DNA from: Balneolales bacterium
GTDB lineage: Bacteria > Bacteroidota > Rhodothermia > Balneolales > Natronogracilivirgulaceae
Assembly: GCA_007116685.1 (NCBI GenBank)
Contig: SKIC01000048.1
Span: forward strand, 1-36,769
Direction of reading: 5' to 3'
DNA length: 36,769 bases
Part shown: piece by piece, positions 9,048 through 17,077 of the stretch
How the letters are laid out: each line of letters begins with the position of its first letter
How positions within the stretch are numbered: the first letter of the stretch is position 1
The notes under the pieces: generated by a model
What the model was told of the DNA's origin: nothing
What the model saw: only the letters and a program-made list of their open reading frames with translations
The model's database searches: none
Position numbers and translations under genes: made by a program

Positions 9048-9911
9048 ATGGATGACAATAAATTTATCAATTATACCCGTGAGGCTTTCTTACATCCTCT
9101 AAATATCTCTTTTCTGCTAGTAGCAACCCTTAGTGCTTTTTTTACAGGTAGTTCGGGTACTATACCCAATCTGATTTTTCTGACCACCTTTGGACTTGAA
9201 TTGATTTATTTGGGCACTGTACCCAGGATGAAAGAATTCCAGAAATACATAAAGCTCAGAAAAATTGCAGAACGCTCCAGGTCTCATGAGGAGAAAGAGA
9301 TTTTTAATCGTCTGGAGGAATCATCTCAAAAAAGATATTTAGTCCAGCGCCATTTGAGCACTCTCATTAGAGAAAACTTCGAAAAAATGCCATATACCAC
9401 TCGTGGGGTATTGGATAACATCAACACGAAAATTGATGGTTTACTAACCAATTATCTGGTCAATTTGGAGCTTCTTGGGAGATATGAGAATTTTTTAGAT
9501 TCCACTTCCCAAAACACACTGAAAGCAGAAATTTTAAGCTTAGCCAAACAAATTGAAGGAATTGAATCCGTAAAGTTGAGAGAAATTAAAGAACGCCGAT
9601 TGAGTATTCTTAATAAACGCTACGATAAGTTCGATAAAGCCAGAGAAAAATATGAGATTTGTGAATCACAACTGGAAACGATAGAAGATGCAATTCGTTA
9701 TATTTACGAGAAGTCGATGACGATGAGTAATCCTGATGAAATTGGTTTCCAATTGGATAATTTAATCAGTGATTTGGAAGACACAGCTCAGATGATGGAA
9801 GATATTGAACATGATTTGCCACCAACGTATACTATCCTTCAGAATTTAGAAGAAACAGAAATAGAATTTGATAAAACGACATCGCCGGCAGGGCGAGTAA
9901 AAACTAGTTAA
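9048..9911 (+). CDS. Membrane-anchored coiled-coil protein, two N-terminal TM segments
   Basis: NISFLLVATLSAFFTG and NLIFLTTFGLELIYLGTVP hydrophobic segments, then ~230 aa of charged helix. Starts 1 nt after the upstream stop. Confidence 0.75.
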   Translation: MDDNKFINYTREAFLHPLNISFLLVATLSAFFTGSSGTIPNLIFLTTFGLELIYLGTVPRMKEFQKYIKLRKIAERSRSHEEKEIFNRLEESSQKRYLVQRHLSTLIRENFEKMPYTTRGVLDNINTKIDGLLTNYLVNLELLGRYENFLDSTSQNTLKAEILSLAKQIEGIESVKLREIKERRLSILNKRYDKFDKAREKYEICESQLETIEDAIRYIYEKSMTMSNPDEIGFQLDNLISDLEDTAQMMEDIEHDLPPTYTILQNLEETEIEFDKTTSPAGRVKTS

Positions 9912-9912
9912 T

Positions 9913-10704
9913 ATGGCTAAAGAATACGTGAATTTATTATTGGAAGTTGATGATAACGGCGTTGCTCTTATTACGATAAATAGACCTGATAAATTAAATG
10001 CTCTGAACACCGAAGTGCTAAATGAATTGGAAATGGTGTTCACAGAAATGAATAACAGGGATGATGTAAGAGGAGTGATTTTGACTGGAGCCGGAGATAA
10101 GGCATTTGTTGCCGGCGCTGACATCAAAGAACTTGTTGATTTGAATGAGCCGAGAGGCCGGGCCGCTTCAGAAAGAGGTCAGGAAGTCTTTTCAGCAGTT
10201 GAAAATTGCAAGAAACCTGTTATTGCAGTAGTAAACGGTTATGCGCTTGGTGGTGGATGTGAATTGGCTATGGCTTGCCACATGCGCGTTGCCAGTGAAA
10301 AAGCAATTTTTGGTCTGCCCGAAGTTAGTTTGGGAACCATCCCCGGTTATGGTGGTACGCAACGCCTCACCCGCCTTATTGGGCAAGGCCGTGCTATTGA
10401 AATGGTATTAACAGGCAATCACATCAAGGCAGATTTAGCTTTGGCTTTTGGACTCGTAAACAGAATGGTACCCCACGAAGAAGCACTAAAAGAAGCGCAA
10501 GAGTTATTGGGTAAAATCCTGAAGCAAGGTCCATTAGCTGTGGAAAATGCAATCACAGCCATTCATGCTGCCGATTCTTTGCCGGGAGATGAAGGTTATA
10601 GAAAAGAAGCCGAATTATTTGGTAACTTATGTGCAACCAAAGATTTTAAAGAAGGATGCAGTGCGTTTTTAGAAAAGCGCAAAGCTTCATTTACTGGAAA
10701 CTAA
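9913..10704 (+). CDS. Enoyl-CoA hydratase/isomerase (crotonase) family protein
   Basis: TINRPDKLNALNTEVL, AFVAGADIKEL, NGYALGGGCELAMACHMRVASEKAIFGLPEVSLGTIPGYGGTQRLTRLIG. Both catalytic Glu positions are retained. Starts 1 nt after the upstream stop. Confidence 0.93.
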   Translation: MAKEYVNLLLEVDDNGVALITINRPDKLNALNTEVLNELEMVFTEMNNRDDVRGVILTGAGDKAFVAGADIKELVDLNEPRGRAASERGQEVFSAVENCKKPVIAVVNGYALGGGCELAMACHMRVASEKAIFGLPEVSLGTIPGYGGTQRLTRLIGQGRAIEMVLTGNHIKADLALAFGLVNRMVPHEEALKEAQELLGKILKQGPLAVENAITAIHAADSLPGDEGYRKEAELFGNLCATKDFKEGCSAFLEKRKASFTGN

Positions 10705-10746
10705 TTTCTAACACTTGGAACCTCCGGATTGTAAAGGAGTCACGCA

Positions 10747-12021
10747 ATGAGCAATGAGTGGCTCCTTATTATCGTAGTAATTGCTCTCAGTGGATTTTTC
10801 TCAGGTTCTGAGCTTGGGTTTGTGTCTGCCAATCGGCTAAAGATGGAGATAAAGGCACGAAAAAATTCCTTGAATGGGAAGTTTATCAACTTCTTTATTC
10901 GAAATCCTGAGACCTTTCTATCTACTACTCTCGTTGGCAATAATATTGTTAACATTCTTTATTCAACGCTAATGGCGTTGTTTCTCAGAGAGCCGGTTAT
11001 TGGTTTATATGAACTCAGCTTTGGCGCTATTCCATCAGAGTTAACCATACTCAGTATACAAACCATCATTGCGGCATCTCTCATTATGGTTTTTGGTGAA
11101 GTTATCCCCAAAGTGCTATTTCGAATTCACTCTGAGTCGTTAATCTCCTTTTTTGCACTACCCTTACGTTTATGTAGCATTATCTTCCGACCCATCGTTG
11201 CTATTTGTAATTACGTTGCAGAGAGTTTTTTGAAGACATTTCTCCCTGAAACCGGAACCTCTGAACAAGTATTCCGCCGCCAGGATATTGAAATGCTATT
11301 AAAGGAAATCGGAGATAATGATGATTCTGAAATAGACAAAGATGATTCTGAAATTTTGACCAACGTTCTGGAGCTTTCTACGAAAAGAGTGAAAGAAAGT
11401 ATGATTCCCAGAACAGAAATAACCGCCGTTGAGAAAAACACAACCGTTCAGGAAGTGCTCAAGGTGTTTATATCTTCGGGATATTCGAAAATCCCAGTTT
11501 TTGAGGAGAGTATTGATAATGTAATTGGGGTAGTTTTTGCTTACGATTTATTTAAAAAGCCAAAAACCTTATCCGAAATTCTCAGACCGGTCAAAATTGT
11601 TCCTGCCAGTCAGAAGTCAAAAGATTTGTTGTCTGATTTTCAAAAACTGAAAATTTCACTGGCCATTGTAATTGACGAGTATGGCGGTACTGCCGGCTTG
11701 GTTACTTCTGAAGATTTGCTGGAAGAAGTAGTGGGCGATATTCAGGATGAATACGATTTTGAGGACGCGGTCATCAAAAAAATTGCTCCTAAAACCTATG
11801 TGCTTTCAGGTGATGTGGAAATAAAAGAGCTGAACGAAAAATATTCTGAAATTGGCCTGCCTGAAAGTCAACAATACGACACGATTGCCGGTTTCATAAT
11901 GAATGAAACGGGTAGAATCCCGACAGTGAATGAGGAAATAATTTTTGATCGCCACAAGTTTATCATCAGCAAAGTGACTTATGCACGAATAAACACGGTA
12001 AAACTTGTGGTTTTGGATTAG
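10747..12021 (+). CDS. CNNM/CorC (HlyC-type, DUF21 + CBS) transporter-like protein
   Basis: N-terminal DUF21-like FSGSELGFVSANRLKMEIKARK...STTLVGNNIVNILYSTL; KESMIPRTEITAVE; CBS region; LAIVIDEYGGTAGLVTSEDLLEEVVGDIQDEYD. SD AAGGAG upstream. Confidence 0.92.
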   Translation: MSNEWLLIIVVIALSGFFSGSELGFVSANRLKMEIKARKNSLNGKFINFFIRNPETFLSTTLVGNNIVNILYSTLMALFLREPVIGLYELSFGAIPSELTILSIQTIIAASLIMVFGEVIPKVLFRIHSESLISFFALPLRLCSIIFRPIVAICNYVAESFLKTFLPETGTSEQVFRRQDIEMLLKEIGDNDDSEIDKDDSEILTNVLELSTKRVKESMIPRTEITAVEKNTTVQEVLKVFISSGYSKIPVFEESIDNVIGVVFAYDLFKKPKTLSEILRPVKIVPASQKSKDLLSDFQKLKISLAIVIDEYGGTAGLVTSEDLLEEVVGDIQDEYDFEDAVIKKIAPKTYVLSGDVEIKELNEKYSEIGLPESQQYDTIAGFIMNETGRIPTVNEEIIFDRHKFIISKVTYARINTVKLVVLD

Positions 12022-12086
12022 ATTGTATCTCAATCTATTTTTCGCCGTAACGCCATAGCGCTAACCATCATTAATCGAAAAAATCT

Positions 12087-13808
12087 ATGGCCTCTGAATT
12101 CTTGAATTATCCTGATTGGGTACAGCATTTTGCAAAAAAGTATTTAGGCAAAGCAGCTTCTCAGTTTATTTTTCATGGAAATATCCACGATGATGTTCCT
12201 TTTGGTTCTGAAACCGACAAAAGCTTTATGCGCTTTCCGAAGTTTTTATCATCAGAACTATTTGCCGGCAGAGATGTTGTGATTTTCTACGACAGATCCG
12301 GTGGTTTACATTTCAGAGATAAAGAATCCGAGAAGGATTTTCATGATGCTTTGCAAGCCATTGACCGTATATCCGGCACAGGTTTTTCTAAAAGTCTGCC
12401 CATAGACCCCTTTCGAGTTCTCGGTATTATGGAACGGTATTTCCGATTGCGCTTGCCCCAAAATCGGAGCATTGCTTTTATTATTGATTACGCCGAAACC
12501 ATCATACCAATGTTGGATGGGGCATCAGCCGGAACCGAGGATAGAAATGTGTTGGTTACGCTTCAGAAATGGTCGCATGATCCCTTGTTTTTGGCAGCTG
12601 ATTTTACCACTGTCTTACTAACTGAAAACCTTACCAATCTAAACCGAAGTCTGATTCAGAATCCTCATACCGTCTCTGTTTATGTGGGTTTGCCCAATCA
12701 AAAAGAACGTGCTGATTTTATTCATCATCTAACGAAAGATGCCGATTGGGATGATGTTTCAGAGCTTTCCAAAGAAGTTTTAGCCAAGCTAACAGCCGGA
12801 CTCAGTTTGATTCACTTGCGTGGATTGATCTCATCAACTTTGGAGCACAAATACAAAATTACGGCTGAAATCCTTACATCGGCCAAAAAGGAAATTATTG
12901 AAGCGGAAGCCTATGATTTACTGGAGTTTGTGAGTTCTGTAAATAATTTGGATCATGTAGCCGGGCATCGTGCTGTAAAACAAAAACTCAGAGATGCCTC
13001 TGCGGCTTTGAAAAATGGTAAGTCAGAAGTACTGCCTATGGGGTATTTGGTCTGCGGACCGGTTGGGACAGGTAAAACATGGATGGTTACCTGTTTTTCT
13101 GGAGAAGTTGGTATCCCTATGGTGAAATTGAAAAATTTCCGTAGCCAATGGCAGGGAGTTACCGAAGCAAACCTGGAAAAGATTTTAAGTTTAATCGAAG
13201 CTATGGCTCCTGTAGCCGTTATGATTGACGAAGCCGATGCTTACCTCGGCAATAGAGACCAAAGCGGCGACAGCGGTGTTTCCAGCCGTGTATTCTCAAA
13301 AATTGCGACCTTCATGAGCAATACAGATAACCGCGGCAAAATTATTTGGTTTTTGATGACTGCTCGCCCGGATTTGATGCCCATAGATTTGAAAAGACAG
13401 GGACGAGCAGAAGAGCATCTTGCATTATTTCATCCCGAAAGTTTTCAGGAGCGTAAAGAATTATTCGAAGCGATGATGCAAAAAACCGGTGTTTCTTTAT
13501 CAGAAGAGTTCGTGCCTTCGCAATTGGAGAACGAAAATCATACTTGGTCTGGGGCAGATATTGAAGCTGCTTTAACCAGAGCTTCGTTTTTGGCTGCTAA
13601 AGAGGGTGCGGAAAGAGTTAGCAGAGAACACCTCACAGAAGCATTTAACGATTTTCTTCCTGCTGCCTATCCTGATGAAATCGAACTCCAAACTTTGGTA
13701 GCGGTAATGGAATGCACCTCGAAAAATCTATTACCAATGCGCTACAAGGACGCCGATAGATCCGAAATACTTCAAGAGATAGAAGAATTAAAAATGATGC
13801 TCGGATAG
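12087..13808 (+). CDS. AAA+ ATPase: degenerate N-terminal AAA-like region plus an intact C-terminal AAA module
   Basis: C-terminal Walker A VCGPVGTGKTW, aromatic pore-loop-like RSQWQGVTEANLEKIL, Walker B VAVMIDEADAYL, sensor/arginine region IDLKRQGRAEEHLALFHPESFQER. N-terminal half has Walker-B-like AFIIDYAETIIP and a sensor-1-like strand TTVLLTENL but no P-loop. Confidence 0.85.
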   Translation: MASEFLNYPDWVQHFAKKYLGKAASQFIFHGNIHDDVPFGSETDKSFMRFPKFLSSELFAGRDVVIFYDRSGGLHFRDKESEKDFHDALQAIDRISGTGFSKSLPIDPFRVLGIMERYFRLRLPQNRSIAFIIDYAETIIPMLDGASAGTEDRNVLVTLQKWSHDPLFLAADFTTVLLTENLTNLNRSLIQNPHTVSVYVGLPNQKERADFIHHLTKDADWDDVSELSKEVLAKLTAGLSLIHLRGLISSTLEHKYKITAEILTSAKKEIIEAEAYDLLEFVSSVNNLDHVAGHRAVKQKLRDASAALKNGKSEVLPMGYLVCGPVGTGKTWMVTCFSGEVGIPMVKLKNFRSQWQGVTEANLEKILSLIEAMAPVAVMIDEADAYLGNRDQSGDSGVSSRVFSKIATFMSNTDNRGKIIWFLMTARPDLMPIDLKRQGRAEEHLALFHPESFQERKELFEAMMQKTGVSLSEEFVPSQLENENHTWSGADIEAALTRASFLAAKEGAERVSREHLTEAFNDFLPAAYPDEIELQTLVAVMECTSKNLLPMRYKDADRSEILQEIEELKMMLG

Positions 13809-13869
13809 TTATTTCGTTTTATCTTATGGGCTTAGGATATTAGATGAAACTATATAATTATAGGATTTT

Positions 13870-14343
13870 ATGTTTATGAGAAATTGGCTGAACGGTATCG
13901 TATTATTCACTTTTTTGCTAATTGGTTGTTCATCAGAAAACAACCCCTATGCGGAATGGGAAGTTTTCGGAGCGGAAATCACCCCTGTATCAATATCAAC
14001 TGTGTCAGATGTAATTGATGAATTTGAGTTAGATTTAGAAAAAGAGTTTACCATTTCAGGTGAACTAAAAACCGTATGCCAATCAAAAGGTTGCTGGACT
14101 ATTCTTGAGGCAGAAGATGGACGAGAAGTGAGAATGACGTTTCGTGATTACAGTTTTTTCCTGCCTATAGAATCTGCCGGGCGGTTTGTTATTGCCGAAG
14201 GTGTGGGATTGAAGAAAGTAACCAGTGTTGACGAACTACGCCATTACGCAGAAGATAACAATGCCAGCGAGGAAGAAATCCTTGCCATTGTTGAGCCCAA
14301 AGTAGAATACCTTTTTGAGGCAAATAGTGTTTTGATGCAGTAA
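13870..14343 (+). CDS. DUF4920-like lipoprotein
   Basis: Lipobox LLIGCSS; VCQSKGCWTILEAEDGREVRMTFRDYSFFLPIESAGRFVIAEG resembles DUF4920 proteins. Confidence 0.78.
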   Translation: MFMRNWLNGIVLFTFLLIGCSSENNPYAEWEVFGAEITPVSISTVSDVIDEFELDLEKEFTISGELKTVCQSKGCWTILEAEDGREVRMTFRDYSFFLPIESAGRFVIAEGVGLKKVTSVDELRHYAEDNNASEEEILAIVEPKVEYLFEANSVLMQ

Positions 14344-14353
14344 GAGAATCAGA

Positions 14354-14755
14354 ATGAAGTTTACATTACCCAGCTTATTAATTTTACTCTCTTCATTTTT
14401 TTTGATTCAAAGTTGTAGCTCTGAAAGATATGAACCTGCTCAAGATTTACGCGAAGCCATGCAGGAAAGAATGTCTGATGTGGTCAGATTGCGTGAAGCC
14501 TATGATAATGGAGAGCCAATGCAAAGGCGCGAATTTACGCGATTTGCCGGGCTACCTAACTCGGAATTCGTAGATGATGTCTCTGTATATCAAGCCTATT
14601 TCGAAATTTTTGACGATATGTACGAAGAAATCTTCAAGTCAGATGCTCCTGAAAAGCAATTCAATATAATTATCCAATCTTGTTATGCCTGCCATCAGGA
14701 TGTTTGTCCGGGGCCGCTTAGAGCAATTAAAAGACTGGAAATCACAGAATTATAG
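14354..14755 (+). CDS. Lipoprotein with a single CxxCH (cytochrome c-type) motif
   Basis: Lipobox-like LIQSCSS and a C-terminal CYACHQDVCPGPLRAI heme-binding motif. Starts 10 nt after the DUF4920-like stop. Confidence 0.7.
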   Translation: MKFTLPSLLILLSSFFLIQSCSSERYEPAQDLREAMQERMSDVVRLREAYDNGEPMQRREFTRFAGLPNSEFVDDVSVYQAYFEIFDDMYEEIFKSDAPEKQFNIIIQSCYACHQDVCPGPLRAIKRLEITEL

Positions 14756-14766
14756 AAACCGATAAA

Positions 14767-16659
14767 TCAGCTTTCTAATTTTTCGGCTAACTCCATCCAT
14801 CTAAGCGTTTTTTCTTCAATATCCTGCTCGATTTTGGCATACTCTTCTGATGCGTTCTGTAAATCAGAAAGCTCTAGTTCTCCGGAACTCATTTTTTGCT
14901 CGATCACGCTCTTAGTTTCTTCCAGTTTACTAATTTCCTTTTCAATGGCAGAGTATTCTTTTTGCTCTTTATAACTAAGCCCATTTGAAGTTTTCTTTTG
15001 AGTAGCTTGTTCGTCTTTAAACGGTTTTTCTTTGGGTACTGAGCTTTTTTCTGCTGCCTCTCTTTCTTCTAAAAGAGCTCTGTATTCCAGGTACGTACCG
15101 TTATGATCCCAAATCTGCCCATCCCCTTCAAAAACGAAGTAATGCTGAACGAGTTTGTCCATAAAAAAGCGATCGTGAGACACAATGATTAAGCATCCAC
15201 CAAAACCAAGTAAAAACTCTTCTAATCTTTGCATGGTTGGTAAATCGAGGTCATTAGTGGGCTCATCCAAAATCAAAAAGTTGGGATTTTGAATAAGAAC
15301 CATCATCAAGGCTAAACGGCGGCGTTCGCCACCACTAAGTTTTTCAACCGGTGTGTACTGCATTTTTGGCGTGAACATGAAATGCTCTAAAAATTGTGAG
15401 GCAGAAATTCTGGAGCCATCAGCGAGTTGAATCACACTGGCAATATCTTTCAAGACATCTATTACCCGTTTATCGCCATCTATTTGAATTCCTTTTTGCT
15501 CAAAATGCCCAAAGGCAATGGTTGTTCCCGTTTCAACTTCCCCAGAATCGGGTTTTTCTTTTCCGGTTAGAATATTCAAGAACGTACTTTTCCCAACGCC
15601 GTTTTTCCCGATTATTCCAATTCGCTCTCCCTTACTGAAGGCGTAAGAGAAATCATCCAAAATGACACGGTCGCCGTACTTTTTCTCTAATTTTTTTGCC
15701 TCAACTATCTTATTTCCCATGCGCTGCATACTAACTTCAAGGCGCAAATCGGGATCATCAGATCGTTTTTTTGCTTTCTCTTCGGTTTCATAGAAAGCAG
15801 CTATTCTGGATTTTGACTTTGTAGTTCGGGCTTTAGGAGAGCGTCGCATCCACTCCAGTTCTTTTTTTAGTAATTGACCGGCCTTGTCTGTTTGAGTTTG
15901 CTCTACTTCTTTGCGCTCGGCTTTTTTCTGTAAATAGTAGGCGTAATTTCCTTTATGGTGATATAATTTACCTTCGTCAATTTCCAGAATATGATTGCAT
16001 ACACGGTCCAGAAAGTATCTATCGTGCGTTACCATGAAAAGGGTGATATTATTCTTGGCCAGATAGTTTTCCAGCCATTCAATCATATCCAGGTCTAAGT
16101 GGTTTGTGGGCTCATCAAGTAGCAGCAAGTCAGCCTGCTCCAAAAGTACAAAAGCGAGAGCAACACGTTTTCTTTCCCCTCCGGAGAGTGAACCGATATT
16201 CTGTCCAAGGTCGTGAATGTCTAATTTGGCAAGAATCTGCTTCATGTTTTGCTCGTAATCCCAGGCATCATTTGCATCCATAGCAGCCATAGCTGACTCA
16301 AACCGTCTTTGTGTATCAGCATTAAAATTTTCAGCCTGTGCTTTTACAGCCTCTTCGTAATTCCGAATCACTTTTGCCAACTCGCTATGACCACGTGTTA
16401 TAAATGCTTCAATACTTAGTTCGTTATCTAATTCGGGCTCTTGCTCTAAAAACGCAATTCGCAAGCCGTTTTTGGTCATTACTTCCCCTTCGTCAGGAGG
16501 TTCTTTGTCTGCCAATACTTTAAGCAAAGTAGATTTTCCTGTTCCATTTGGAGCTACCAGAGCAATTTTGTCGCCCTTGTTTATACCAAAAGTCAGATTG
16601 TTGAACAGCGGTTTAAGTCCGAAACTTTTAGAGATGTTTTCTACGGAGAGGTAAGTCAT
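14767..16659 (-). CDS. uup: ABC-F family ATPase, Uup-like
   Basis: Two ABC modules: ALVAPNGTGKSTLLK / LSGGERKRVALAFVLL / LLLLDEPTNHLDLD and GIIGKNGVGKSTFLN / LSGGERRRLALMMVLI / FLILDEPTNDLDLPT. C-terminal coiled coil typical of Uup. Confidence 0.9.
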   Translation of the reverse strand: MTYLSVENISKSFGLKPLFNNLTFGINKGDKIALVAPNGTGKSTLLKVLADKEPPDEGEVMTKNGLRIAFLEQEPELDNELSIEAFITRGHSELAKVIRNYEEAVKAQAENFNADTQRRFESAMAAMDANDAWDYEQNMKQILAKLDIHDLGQNIGSLSGGERKRVALAFVLLEQADLLLLDEPTNHLDLDMIEWLENYLAKNNITLFMVTHDRYFLDRVCNHILEIDEGKLYHHKGNYAYYLQKKAERKEVEQTQTDKAGQLLKKELEWMRRSPKARTTKSKSRIAAFYETEEKAKKRSDDPDLRLEVSMQRMGNKIVEAKKLEKKYGDRVILDDFSYAFSKGERIGIIGKNGVGKSTFLNILTGKEKPDSGEVETGTTIAFGHFEQKGIQIDGDKRVIDVLKDIASVIQLADGSRISASQFLEHFMFTPKMQYTPVEKLSGGERRRLALMMVLIQNPNFLILDEPTNDLDLPTMQRLEEFLLGFGGCLIIVSHDRFFMDKLVQHYFVFEGDGQIWDHNGTYLEYRALLEEREAAEKSSVPKEKPFKDEQATQKKTSNGLSYKEQKEYSAIEKEISKLEETKSVIEQKMSSGELELSDLQNASEEYAKIEQDIEEKTLRWMELAEKLES

Positions 16660-16765
16660 ATTTGAGTTTTGTAAACGTTCTTGAAGAAAATACGGAATTG
16701 ATTAGTGCCAAAGTTTCTGATATTCAGATTCATTTTAGCAATCACAGCATATTTTCATCCAACTT

Positions 16766-17074
16766 TTGTATTTTGAAAAAATGTATAAACGAAAGCCACA
16801 AGCCTTAGGTACTCTCATCGAAGAATTCATTGAGAAAACTCCATATCGGAAATCAATGAAGCGGGGGATGATTTTGTCTGCCTGGCCTGAGGTTGTTGGG
16901 TCTGCTGTGGCAGCTCAGGCTGAAGATATCCATTTTAAGGGCGATACGCTCTATGTGAGAGTGAAAAATCCGGCATGGCGCCATGAAATCCACATGCAAC
17001 GTTTCAGCATCACACAGAAATTAAACCGCAGGGTTAAAGAAGATATTATTAAAGAAATTATTGTGACCTCCTAG
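16766..17074 (+). CDS. DUF721 (DciA-like) protein
   Basis: 102 aa: LGTLIEEFIEKTPYRKSMKRGMILSAWPEVVGSAVAAQAEDIHFKGDTLYVRVKNPAWRHEIHMQR. Start may be slightly downstream at MYKRKPQ (16781). Confidence 0.85.
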   Translation: MYFEKMYKRKPQALGTLIEEFIEKTPYRKSMKRGMILSAWPEVVGSAVAAQAEDIHFKGDTLYVRVKNPAWRHEIHMQRFSITQKLNRRVKEDIIKEIIVTS

Positions 17075-17077
17075 AAC

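Noticed and set aside
12019-12042. Possible terminator between the CNNM gene and the AAA gene (TAGATTG-TATCT-CAATCTATTTTT)
   Set aside because: The stem is only 7 bp and AT-rich, with a short T-run, so it is too weak to call. It is kept as a caveat that the AAA gene may not be co-transcribed with the PspA genes.
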